Part shown: positions 5,631 to 13,060 of the stretch, piece by piece | Layout: the number at the start of each line of letters is the position of its first letter | How positions within the stretch are numbered: the first letter of the stretch is position 1 | NCBI GenBank assembly: GCA_964440915.1 | Contig: CAYTTV010000063.1 | Location: 1 to 17,468, forward strand | Direction of reading: 5' to 3' | Source: CAMPJM01 sp964440915 | Lineage (GTDB): Bacteria > Bacteroidota > Bacteroidia > Cytophagales > Cyclobacteriaceae | Length of the DNA stretch: 17,468 bases | The notes under the pieces: model-generated | Told to the model about the DNA's origin: nothing | The model's input: the letters and a program-made list of their open reading frames with translations, nothing else | Database searches by the model: none | Position numbers and translations under genes: made by a program

Positions 5631-7013
5631 ATGTCAGAAAAAACATTTGGAAAAATCCTTATCATCGATGATGATGAGGATGTGCTGTTAGCCGCAAAGT
5701 TTCTGCTCAAGAAACATGCGCATGAAGTAATCATAGAAAAAAATCCCAAGAAAATTCCTTTTCTTCTCAACCATGATACGTACGATGTCATCTTGCTCGA
5801 TATGAATTTCAGCAAAGACATTACCAGTGGGAAAGAGGGTTTTTACTGGCTGAGCCAAATCTTAGAGAAAGATCCAAAGGCAGTGGTTATTCTCATCACA
5901 GCATTTGGGGATGTAGAAATGGCTGTGAAGGCACTGAAGGAAGGTGCAACAGATTTTGTCTTGAAGCCTTGGCAAAATGAAAAGCTCTTGGCCACGATTT
6001 CTTCCGCCATTAAGTTAAGGCATTCTTATCAGGAAGTAGATAAACTCACACAAGCAAAGAGGCAGCTTGAGCAAGACATGGGACTGCCTTTCAAAGATAT
6101 TATCGGAGAAAGCGATGCCATGAAAAATGTGTTTTCCCTTATCGATAAGGTTGCAAAAACAGATGCTAATGTGCTTATTCTGGGAGAAAACGGAACGGGA
6201 AAAGAATTGGTAGCAAGGGCTATCCATCAAAGGTCATTGCGGAAAGATCATGTATTTATAGGGGTGGATATGGGCGCAATCACGAGTTCCCTGTTTGAAA
6301 GTGAGCTGTTCGGTCACAAGAAGGGTGCTTTTACCGATGCCAGAGAGGATCGCGCCGGTAGGTTTGAAGTAGCGCAAGGGGGCACACTTTTCATGGACGA
6401 AATCGGTAACCTGAGCCTTCCGCTCCAAGCAAAACTGCTCACCGTCTTGCAAAAGCGGGAAATAACCCCGATAGGCTCTAATAAAATTATCCCTATTGAT
6501 ATAAGGCTGGTCTGTGCTACAAACATGGCCCTGTACGAAATGGTCAGTGATAACACCTTCCGACAAGATTTGCTCTACAGGATCAATACCGTAGAAATAC
6601 ATCTCCCATCCCTAAGAGAAAGGGCTGAGGATATTCCTTTGTTGGCAGAGCATTTTCTAAAGCTTTATGCAGGAAAGTATCGGAAACCCATTAAAAGCAT
6701 TGGGGCCACTACACTCAATAAACTCAAAAGCTATCACTGGCCTGGCAATATAAGAGAGTTGCAACACGCTATAGAACGCGCCGTGATCATGAGCGACAAT
6801 GAAACACTAGGCCCAGAAGACTTTTTCTTTAATCAAGAGAGAGCAGAAGGAGAGGAAGTGCTGATGGCAGACTCATTGAATCTTGAAGAGCTCGAAAAAA
6901 CCATTATCCAAAAAGCGATCAAGAAACACGGCGGCAATATATCTAAAGCGGCGAAGGCCCTAGGGCTTACCAGGGCATCGCTTTATAGGAGGCTAGAAAA
7001 GCATGAAATTTAA
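5631..7013 (+). CDS. Sigma-54-dependent response regulator, NtrC family
   Basis: The 460-residue protein has three domains. The receiver (about 7-128) has acidic pocket D13-D15, phosphoacceptor D57, T90 and K112, with a longer loop after D57 (MNFSKDITSGKEG). The AAA+ sigma-54 activator domain (about 156-385) has Walker A GENGTGKE (185-192), the GAFTGA-loop equivalent GAFTDA (232-237), Walker B GTLFMDEIGN (251-260), and the arginine-finger region near LYRIN...LRER. A Fis-type helix-turn-helix is at about 420-458 (GGNISKAAKALGLTRASLYRRL). When phosphorylated by its partner it should remodel RNA polymerase carrying RpoN at -24/-12 promoters. The fifth loop residue is D instead of G, a substitution I believe occurs in other Bacteroidota members, so it is probably active. 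It overlaps the downstream kinase gene by 11 bases. Targets are unknown. Confidence 0.95.
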   Translation: MSEKTFGKILIIDDDEDVLLAAKFLLKKHAHEVIIEKNPKKIPFLLNHDTYDVILLDMNFSKDITSGKEGFYWLSQILEKDPKAVVILITAFGDVEMAVKALKEGATDFVLKPWQNEKLLATISSAIKLRHSYQEVDKLTQAKRQLEQDMGLPFKDIIGESDAMKNVFSLIDKVAKTDANVLILGENGTGKELVARAIHQRSLRKDHVFIGVDMGAITSSLFESELFGHKKGAFTDAREDRAGRFEVAQGGTLFMDEIGNLSLPLQAKLLTVLQKREITPIGSNKIIPIDIRLVCATNMALYEMVSDNTFRQDLLYRINTVEIHLPSLRERAEDIPLLAEHFLKLYAGKYRKPIKSIGATTLNKLKSYHWPGNIRELQHAIERAVIMSDNETLGPEDFFFNQERAEGEEVLMADSLNLEELEKTIIQKAIKKHGGNISKAAKALGLTRASLYRRLEKHEI

Positions 7014-8352
7014 TAATTACAGGGCCAACATCTCTATTAGGATCGCGGTACTGACCCTCACCATTTATTTAATGGTCCATTTGATCTACAATCATCCCAT
7101 GGCGCTCACCCAGTGGATCGTGCTGTTTCTTTTGGGGGTGCAGATCATTTCACTTTTCCGTTACCTCGACAACCTGCATAAGGAAATGACTACACTGCTT
7201 AATGCCATTCCAGATGAAGAAGTCCACTATCCAGAAGACACTGGCTCCTCCTTTGATTTTCTATATAAGGAGTTCAACAAGGTAGCGCGCAAAATGCGCA
7301 AGGGGAAAATAGAAAGGGATGAACAATATTACTATTTACGCAATATCGTCAAGCACCTTGGGATTGGGCTGGTCACCTTTAACAAACAAGGTGAAGTTCA
7401 GATTGTGAATACTGCCGCAAAACGTCTTTTTGATGTGCAGTACTTGGGAAGCATCGACGAACTTAAAACATTGAGCCCGCTTTTGGTGGAGACCTTTTAT
7501 AACTTAAAAACAGGTGGAAGTGATTTGGTCAAAATTGAAAAAAAAGGGGAGATCATTCAGCTTTCAGTTTATGCCATAGAGTTAACGCTGAGGGATGAGG
7601 TGTTTAAGCTGGTATCGTTACAGAACATACAGAATGAATTGGAGGAGAAAGAAATGGAGGCGTGGCAAAATCTGATCCGGGTACTGACACATGAGATCAT
7701 GAACTCTGTTACGCCGATATCTTCTTTGGCCGCTTCTGTAGACAGAGAGTTGCTTTCACATATTCATGAAGGAGAGGAAGCGTCTGCTATCGGTACCGAA
7801 GATATGAAGGATATCCACATGGCTGTGCAAACTATTCAGAAGCGCAGTGAAGGGCTTATCCGATTTGTGACTGACTTCAGAAATCTCACACGAATCCCAG
7901 TGCCAAAACTTCATAACGTGCAGGTGCTAGATATCTTTAACCGAGTAAGGGTTTTGCTGAAGCACGATCTTCAAGCAGCCAAAGTGACGCTGAAAATAGA
8001 AATAGAACCAGAAGGACTTGCTATCAATGCAGACCAGGAGCTGATAGAGCAAGTTTTGATTAATTTGGTAAAAAATGCCATCCATGCGCTGGAGGATAGA
8101 GAAAAAGAAAGAAAAATATGCCTTTCGGCCTATATGGAGTCTAAAAGAAGGGTGGTGGTGAAGGTGGAGGACAATGGCTGCGGCATTGAAGAAGAAGCCT
8201 TGAAAAAAATCTTTATTCCCTTCTTTACCACAAAGCAGCACGGGTCGGGAATCGGCCTGAGCATATCCAGGCAAATCATGCGACAGCACAAAGGAACTAT
8301 AAGCGTTAAATCAGTGATTGACGAAGGCACCACGTTTTTTCTGAAATTCTAA
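7003..8352 (+). CDS. Membrane histidine kinase, NtrB/NtrY-like
   Basis: This 449-residue kinase starts inside the end of the response regulator gene (ATG at 7003, 11-base overlap), so the two are translationally coupled partners. Two membrane helices are predicted at about 11-29 and 34-53, with almost no periplasmic loop, so it probably senses within the membrane or cytoplasm. A charged linker and a PAS-like region (about 107-212; LGIGLVTFNKQGEVQIVNTAAKRLF) follow. The dimerisation motif is LTHEIMNSVTPI with H230. The ATPase domain has N box NLVKNAIHAL (354-363), G1 DNGCGI (390-395), F box PFFTTK (406-411) and G2 GSGIGLS (414-420). The signal is unknown. The family resembles nitrogen- or redox-type NtrB/NtrY kinases, but nothing here proves a nitrogen role. 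Confidence 0.94.
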   Translation: MKFNNYRANISIRIAVLTLTIYLMVHLIYNHPMALTQWIVLFLLGVQIISLFRYLDNLHKEMTTLLNAIPDEEVHYPEDTGSSFDFLYKEFNKVARKMRKGKIERDEQYYYLRNIVKHLGIGLVTFNKQGEVQIVNTAAKRLFDVQYLGSIDELKTLSPLLVETFYNLKTGGSDLVKIEKKGEIIQLSVYAIELTLRDEVFKLVSLQNIQNELEEKEMEAWQNLIRVLTHEIMNSVTPISSLAASVDRELLSHIHEGEEASAIGTEDMKDIHMAVQTIQKRSEGLIRFVTDFRNLTRIPVPKLHNVQVLDIFNRVRVLLKHDLQAAKVTLKIEIEPEGLAINADQELIEQVLINLVKNAIHALEDREKERKICLSAYMESKRRVVVKVEDNGCGIEEEALKKIFIPFFTTKQHGSGIGLSISRQIMRQHKGTISVKSVIDEGTTFFLKF

Positions 8353-8453
8353 AATCAAGGTTCAGGGTTTTTAAAAATGATAGAATGATTTGTCTTATAT
8401 CTTAAATCCCATTATCTAAATCTTTCATATTTCATTGACAGCAAAAGATTCAT

Positions 8454-8461
8454 TAAATTTG
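8454..8461 (+). promoter_or_regulatory. Bacteroidota-type -7 element of the ACP gene
   Basis: TAAATTTG matches the TAnnTTTG consensus of Bacteroidota sigma-A promoters. A TTTC at 8430-8433, 20 bases upstream, could serve as a degenerate -33 (consensus TTTG). Transcription would begin about 20 bases before the start codon, leaving a short leader with GGAAGG (8476-8481) six bases before the ATG, a rare visible Shine-Dalgarno in this window. Confidence 0.5.
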
Positions 8462-8487
8462 TTTTACTACTTAATGGAAGGTTCATC

Positions 8488-8739
8488 ATGGATACGAGTC
8501 AGATAATAACGAGAATACTGGTAGAGAAGCTGGGGATAGCAGAGACAGAAGTCACTGCCGATGCCAATTTTATAAAAGATCTTGGGATAGATTCGTTAGA
8601 TTATGCAGAACTCGTGATGGAGTTTGAGCAGGCCTTTAATATTAGAATACCCGATACAGACGCAGAAAAGCTGAAGATCATGCACCAAGCAGTTGATTAC
8701 GTTAACGAAAAGATCAAAGCAAAAAGTGCAGCCCAGTAA
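8488..8739 (+). CDS. Acyl carrier protein
   Basis: The 83-residue acidic helical protein carries the 4'-phosphopantetheine attachment motif GIDSLDYAELVMEFE with S36 as the modified serine. Length and motif fit a free-standing ACP that shuttles acyl groups as thioesters in the cytoplasm. It is not beside fabF or other fatty-acid genes, where the housekeeping acpP usually sits, so it may be a second, specialised ACP. Its partner enzymes are not evident; the following gene (8868) is 128 bases away with no obvious link. A Shine-Dalgarno-like GGAAGG and a consensus -7 element precede it. An inverted repeat encloses its stop codon. Confidence 0.92.
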   Translation: MDTSQIITRILVEKLGIAETEVTADANFIKDLGIDSLDYAELVMEFEQAFNIRIPDTDAEKLKIMHQAVDYVNEKIKAKSAAQ

Positions 8740-8746
8740 GGGCTGC
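8728..8746 (+). terminator. Stem-loop enclosing the ACP stop codon
   Basis: GCAGCCC (8728-8734) and GGGCTGC (8740-8746) are perfect reverse complements around the loop AGTAA, which holds the TAA stop. There is no T-run, so it may act as an mRNA 3'-end stabiliser or a weak terminator rather than a classical rho-independent one. Confidence 0.4.
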
Positions 8747-8867
8747 TGCGGCACTTGCCTAACAAATATCAATCAATATCCCCGGTCAGTTCTAAAGATG
8801 GCCCATCTCTCTCTTGCACTACTTCATCGGTAAATGCCGTATCTTTATAGAACCTTTGTTGTAAACT

Positions 8868-9911
8868 ATGGCCATAATCAGCAAAAAAAAGATACCTTTT
8901 CTCATCAGCCCAGCCCTTAGAGGCTACCTCAAAGAGCACGACAGGACCATGGCGTCCCCGATAAAGTACAGCGACCTCACAAGATACGACAACGCCATCC
9001 CTTTGTACGACAGAGCAGGAATAGACACGTTATGGCAAACCGTCTTTTATGCTCAGGACGACATGAGCCACATCCATTATAGCTTAAAGAAGATATACGC
9101 CAACCTCAAAGCCAATGGTGACCTTTCTGTGATGGAACATCTTTTTATTGACCGTGTCGACATATGCATATATGGAAACACCCGGCCTTTCAGAGTACGG
9201 ATTGTGAACAGGGTCAATGACAATTTCGACTACTTTTATATCAAGCATGCCGATGCTTCAAGAGTGTATGGCTTAGAGCTTGAGCATTTACTCTCGCCAA
9301 ACAGAATAAGCTATATCGTCGATGGCAACACCCTGATCGAAGAGCATATCGCTGGTATACCCGGCGACCAATTCATCAAACACCACCTCGATGAATCCAC
9401 CCTCAATCAAATCCGGCTGGCAAAAGAGTTTGTCAAGTTCAACGAACGGTGCTTTGTACGCCTCTTGGGTGATATGCATTCCGCCAATTTTGTGATAGAC
9501 GTTACACCCGATTTTGAGGAGATACACTATCGGATAAGGGCAATAGATTTCGACCAGCAATCATTTGAAGGAAGAGTGGCGATATATATGCCTAAATATT
9601 TCAAACAGAATAATCCATTGATAGATATCGGGCTGAGATTGATGACCCCAGAAACGGTAAGGCAGTACCAATGGGAGGAACAATCGCTCATCGCACATAG
9701 GATAAAGGCATCAAGGTATGCCCTCAAGGATCTTATCGACGCCATGATCATGGACAAGTTATCGCTCCCAGCGCATGTAGCCAACCTTAGAAAAGAAATG
9801 GCGAGATATTATGGCCATGACAAATTCTTGAATTGCAGGAACATGGGAGAAATATTAAAGTTGAGCCTAAAGGTGGTCGTACAAAGATTGCAAAGGGCAA
9901 AGCGCCACTGA
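8868..9911 (+). CDS. Protein-kinase-like-fold phosphotransferase, unknown substrate
   Basis: This 347-residue soluble protein has no signal peptide or membrane segment. It keeps the ordered landmarks of the protein-kinase-like/aminoglycoside-phosphotransferase fold: a strand with a candidate ATP-binding lysine (FYIKH, K126), a following helix with an acidic residue (YGLELEHLL, E137), a hinge-like segment TLIEEHIAGIPGDQF (155-169), a catalytic-loop motif LLGDMHSANFVI (199-210; D202, N207) and a metal-binding motif AIDFDQQ (225-231; D227). The usual HxD is replaced by GD-M-H, as in many small-molecule kinases of this fold (HGDxHxxN). The first 90 residues are basic and match nothing I recognise. 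The substrate could be a sugar, a lipopolysaccharide component or a protein. The gene is convergent with the methyltransferase at 9912, and their stop codons abut. Confidence 0.7.
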   Translation: MAIISKKKIPFLISPALRGYLKEHDRTMASPIKYSDLTRYDNAIPLYDRAGIDTLWQTVFYAQDDMSHIHYSLKKIYANLKANGDLSVMEHLFIDRVDICIYGNTRPFRVRIVNRVNDNFDYFYIKHADASRVYGLELEHLLSPNRISYIVDGNTLIEEHIAGIPGDQFIKHHLDESTLNQIRLAKEFVKFNERCFVRLLGDMHSANFVIDVTPDFEEIHYRIRAIDFDQQSFEGRVAIYMPKYFKQNNPLIDIGLRLMTPETVRQYQWEEQSLIAHRIKASRYALKDLIDAMIMDKLSLPAHVANLRKEMARYYGHDKFLNCRNMGEILKLSLKVVVQRLQRAKRH

Positions 9912-9920
9912 TCAGCGCTT
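9900..9920. terminator. Symmetric hairpin at abutting convergent stop codons
   Basis: AAGCGC (9900-9905) pairs with GCGCTT (9915-9920). The loop CACTGATCA contains both stops, TGA on the plus strand (9909-9911) and TGA on the minus strand (TCA, 9912-9914), forming the palindrome TGATCA. It is short and lacks long T-runs, so terminator activity is possible but unproven. Confidence 0.35.
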
Positions 9921-10541
9921 CCTGAAAATCGCTACACGCTTCCGATCATTGTAAAGGAGATCATAGCCGAAATTTTTAGCCAAGAAATCAAGCGTGTCCA
10001 TATGGTAAAAAGCCACATGCGTCGGGTCGTTTTTATAATACCACCTAGCAAAACCATCCAAATTATCCCATAAGCTAGTCATGATGATCAGGAAACCTCC
10101 CTTCTTTATCAAGGTATCAATGCTTTCAAAAGTCCTACGAGGGTGAAAGAAGTGCTCAACGCATTCTGTAGAAAAAACAAAGTCAAAATTTGAGCCATCT
10201 ATCGTAGGAAAGAAAAATGGGTCGTAGTATTGGCATAATATCTCCATCCGGTTCATTAGTGTGGCTAGCACAGGAGAGGGGCCACAGCCGAAATCAAGGC
10301 CCTTCATGCCGCGCTCGATATACATAAGCGCAGGATCTATGGCCTGCCTTAGGAATGAAACATATCCCTCACTTTCAATATCGTTCCTGTGCAACAAATA
10401 GCGTTGCTTTTCTTCCTCGAATCCCAGCCTATAAGGTTCAGGCACAAAAATCAATTTACAGTTTTCACAAAGTATGAAGCCCCGGCAGTTAAGAATGCCC
10501 AACTCAAGCAATTTTGACTTTTGGCACAATGGGCAATCCAT
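9912..10541 (-). CDS. Class I SAM methyltransferase with N-terminal zinc ribbon
   Basis: From the ATG at 10541 the product has 209 residues and starts MDCPLC. Four cysteines (C3, C6, C25, C28) form a CxxC-CxxC zinc ribbon. After a helical linker comes a Methyltransf_23-like Rossmann domain with SAM motif I GLDFGCGPSP (81-90), then FVFSTECVEHF (121-131) as motif IV, and the post-motif segment KKGGFLIIMTS. A start at 10589 would add 16 hydrophobic residues (MILFSTLGLVSLYLCC); I reject it because the zinc ribbon then no longer begins the protein. The zinc-ribbon-plus-methyltransferase layout occurs among C-methyltransferases and uncharacterised small-molecule methyltransferases. The substrate is unknown. 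The gene stands alone and ends against the kinase-like gene. Confidence 0.85.
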   Translation of the reverse strand: MDCPLCQKSKLLELGILNCRGFILCENCKLIFVPEPYRLGFEEEKQRYLLHRNDIESEGYVSFLRQAIDPALMYIERGMKGLDFGCGPSPVLATLMNRMEILCQYYDPFFFPTIDGSNFDFVFSTECVEHFFHPRRTFESIDTLIKKGGFLIIMTSLWDNLDGFARWYYKNDPTHVAFYHMDTLDFLAKNFGYDLLYNDRKRVAIFRKR

Positions 10542-10626
10542 ACAGCATAGATACAGTGAAACAAGCCCTAATGTAGAGAAAAGTATCAATTTCAGTGCTA
10601 CCCAACATGGGGCAATTTTAATTTTC

Positions 10627-10790
10627 TTGGGCGCCCGGGCCCGCTATCCGTTTCAACGCCGCGCTCCCCGCACTGTTTTCCTATACAGTCATCTTCAATC
10701 CGATACTGCTGCTTTTCCCAAAAGAGACCTTCCCATAGCGGGGTTTCCACTGCTATCGGTGGCGCTGCTGCGCATTTCTAAGGTTGCCTG
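10627..10790. repeat. GC-rich intergenic repeat, copy B
   Basis: This compact GC-rich block sits between the methyltransferase start and the PorP stop. It begins TTGGGCGCCCGGGCCCGC, with nested palindromes GGGCGCCC and CCCGGG, contains CTCCCCGCA (10664-10672), and ends with a hairpin ATAGCGGGG-TTT-CCACTGCTAT (10735-10756, one mismatch and one G-T pair) and GCGCTGCTGCGC. Its first 14 bases match copy A at 286-299 in 13 positions, and the CTCCCCGCA word recurs at a similar offset. An open frame runs through it (10474-10794) but overlaps the methyltransferase gene and looks accidental. It may also act as the 3' boundary of the PorP operon. Confidence 0.5.
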
Positions 10791-11708
10791 CTAAAAATGA
10801 TGGAACGAAATGTCATGCTCTTTAAGCAATGAAAAATTGATGCCCAAAGTTATCTCATGTGCGTTTAACCGTTCTTCAAGAGCGCCTACAGGTAGCTCAT
10901 ATTGATAAACAATACGGTATTTTTGTTTTGGAAACACACCTACACTAAAGCCCAATTGACTAAAGCCCCGAGTAAAAAGGCCGGCCATGAAAGCTTTATC
11001 AAAAATAAAATCTGTACGAATATCATAATTTAAAGGAACGTCCTTTGTATAACGTAAATAGAGCGAAGGGCGTAATATAGCCTTAGACCCAAGAGATAAA
11101 ATGCCACTCCCCATCAAATAAAAGTGTTGGTTGTAAACTTGGGCCGCGAGATTATCTGCTTGATTGCTCTTAATCTTCATAAGACGAGGTATGGAAAAGC
11201 CTAACAATAACTTTTCAGAAGCGTAATATATTCCTGTACCGAAGTTAGGTTTTGTAATATTTGCATCATCGATAAAAAATCCATCGAGTTCGTCCTTGAT
11301 CGTTAAGTCATTGTACTCATTGCGGACATTGAACAAGCTAGCCTGTAGGCCTAATGATAATGTGCCTTCATGCATTTCAATCTTATAGGCATACGCGGCA
11401 GATATTTCCATGGTACTGGTAACGCCTGCCTTATCATGCACAAGTATCAAACCTGCGCCAATGCGATTGGCGTAAAGCGAAGAATGTATATTGAAAGCAC
11501 TTGTTTTGGGAGCACCTTCTATAGCTGCCCATTGCGAGCGATGTGTCAGGTTGGCAGTGGCTTGATTGTGCAATCCAGCATAGGCAGGATTTATGAGCAA
11601 TGGATTATTGAGATACAGGCCATAGAGTGGGTCCTGCTGGCCAAATAGGGGGTGGCAAGATAGGCCAACCACCATTGCCAAGATCAGTATGTGTATTTTT
11701 GATTTCAT
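10791..11708 (-). CDS. PorP/SprF family type IX secretion system membrane protein
   Basis: The 305-residue product has a signal peptide (about 1-24, ending LFGQ). It then has the family hallmark QDPLYGLYLNNPLLINPAYAGL and a beta-rich body with repeated amphipathic strands, typical of the PorP/SprF outer-membrane beta-barrels. SprF helps export or attach the adhesin SprB in Flavobacterium johnsoniae; paralogues commonly sit next to a gene for a large secreted protein carrying a type B sorting domain. That fits here: the upstream gene (11715-13052) ends in such a domain and the gap is only 6 bases. I infer that this copy serves that neighbour. It is the last gene of the three-gene minus-strand operon. 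Confidence 0.93.
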   Translation of the reverse strand: MKSKIHILILAMVVGLSCHPLFGQQDPLYGLYLNNPLLINPAYAGLHNQATANLTHRSQWAAIEGAPKTSAFNIHSSLYANRIGAGLILVHDKAGVTSTMEISAAYAYKIEMHEGTLSLGLQASLFNVRNEYNDLTIKDELDGFFIDDANITKPNFGTGIYYASEKLLLGFSIPRLMKIKSNQADNLAAQVYNQHFYLMGSGILSLGSKAILRPSLYLRYTKDVPLNYDIRTDFIFDKAFMAGLFTRGFSQLGFSVGVFPKQKYRIVYQYELPVGALEERLNAHEITLGINFSLLKEHDISFHHF

Positions 11709-11714
11709 GATTAC

Positions 11715-13052
11715 TCAATGTTTTAACAGAATAAACCCGTTTAGTTTGTTTTTAGCCTCACTATCTAAATGCAGCTCATAAAAGTATGTGCCTGATGGCA
11801 AATGGCTGGATCCACCGACGTTACTTCGACCATCAAAGCGTTGAAGCACATTATCATATCCCCTTGCCTCATATACCTTGTCTCCCCAGCGGTTGATGAT
11901 CACGAGGCGATTATCAGGATAAGCACCAATATTGCTAATTTCTAAATAGTCGTTTCTGCCATCCCCATTGGGAGATACGGCATTATAAACCACAATCTTT
12001 TCACCTTTCTTTACAGTTATATGGAACCTTTGCTCAGAACAAGCACCGGCCTCATCACATATTTGAATCGTAAAAGTATCCTCTCCCGAAAAATCAGTCT
12101 GTTCATAATCTATTAATAAATCGAAACTGTTTTGAAGCGTAATCCCTGCCCCGCTCAGTGGTGCATCAATTACGGTAAAGGAAGAGTAATCGATGTTGTT
12201 GTTGACGTCAGATACTAATGTGCTGAAAGGGATTAGCACTTGCTTTCCTTCTTTTAGGGTATAGTTATATTTTGTTATTTCTGGTGCTACATTCAGAATT
12301 TCAAAATACAACCAGCTTTTACTACATGCATCACATTCGTTGCATGATTCATATTGGAGGGAATCACGTCCTACCGTACCCAAAGGAGCAGTAAAAGTTA
12401 AAATGCCGTCTGAGACGGTGGCAGTACCCCATATGGGTGCAGACAAAATGGAAAAGTCAAATATTTTACTGTTCAATATTTCCTCCAAATCGATTTCAAC
12501 AGATTGTCCGGGTAGCACTTCTGCTAGCGCTTGTTCAGATAAGCGCGTGTTGCCTGGTGGACAGTCCTGAATGGAAAAGCTTTGCATTTTAGGAGGACTC
12601 CAATTGTTTGCTTCATCTTTAATTCTCATATAAACCTCATGTGAACCAGCAGATAGGCCAATGGTGGGCAAATCGATCTGCAGGCTGACTTCATAGGTAG
12701 GGCTTATAGCAACAGTATTGTCCACATCATTGCTAGGAGGATTGTCAAATGACCATTGGTAGGCCACTATCTTTTCTTGTGGTTGGTCTTTTATAACATG
12801 AATAGGGCTTCGTACATAAGTGCTCCAATAGCCAGCACTGCTTTTTATGCGAATATGTAATATATGAATGCCCGGTGTAAGTCCTGCCGTGGGGATATCA
12901 AAGCGTTGCAAGTTTTCGCTATTCAGGCTCAAAGGCTCGCCCTTTCCCACTCCTGGGTCAACATTCCAAAAGTACTCTGCCGAAACAATGTGCTGTCCTG
13001 TGAGCGGAATGGAGAGAAGCCATAGAAAGCAACAAATGTATAAAATCTTCAT
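11715..13052 (-). CDS. Secreted Ig-like protein with CHU_C type B sorting domain
   Basis: This 445-residue protein has a signal peptide (1-19/20, LTGQ). Two tandem N-terminal modules follow, at about 21-87 and 93-161 (AEYFWNVDPGVGKG...GLTPGIHILHIRIKSSAGYWS; AYQWSFDN...GLSAGSHEVYMRIKDEANNWS). A linker and two Ig/cadherin-like repeats come next at about 165-255 and 257-348, the first with a CNECDAC cluster (237-243). The last about 93 residues are a gliding-motility-type C-terminal domain: VVYNAVSPNGDGRNDYLEI (354-372), IINRWGDKVYEA, LPSGTYFYELHL, GFILLKH. This domain directs type IX secretion and, in SprB-like proteins, depends on a PorP/SprF partner, which is encoded 6 bases downstream. The gene follows the beta-helix gene after 8 bases. 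Function on the cell surface, such as adhesion, is inferred only from the layout. Confidence 0.92.
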   Translation of the reverse strand: MKILYICCFLWLLSIPLTGQHIVSAEYFWNVDPGVGKGEPLSLNSENLQRFDIPTAGLTPGIHILHIRIKSSAGYWSTYVRSPIHVIKDQPQEKIVAYQWSFDNPPSNDVDNTVAISPTYEVSLQIDLPTIGLSAGSHEVYMRIKDEANNWSPPKMQSFSIQDCPPGNTRLSEQALAEVLPGQSVEIDLEEILNSKIFDFSILSAPIWGTATVSDGILTFTAPLGTVGRDSLQYESCNECDACSKSWLYFEILNVAPEITKYNYTLKEGKQVLIPFSTLVSDVNNNIDYSSFTVIDAPLSGAGITLQNSFDLLIDYEQTDFSGEDTFTIQICDEAGACSEQRFHITVKKGEKIVVYNAVSPNGDGRNDYLEISNIGAYPDNRLVIINRWGDKVYEARGYDNVLQRFDGRSNVGGSSHLPSGTYFYELHLDSEAKNKLNGFILLKH

Positions 13053-13060
13053 TTTCGTAT

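Noticed and set aside
8851..8858. AACCTTTG as a promoter -7 element directly before the kinase-like gene
   Set aside because: One mismatch to the consensus, no -33 partner, and only nine bases before the start codon.
10474..10794. Open frame of 106 residues across the methyltransferase start and the GC-rich repeat
   Set aside because: It is antisense to the zinc-ribbon coding region and then passes through the repeat; the translation looks like accidental coding of palindromic DNA.
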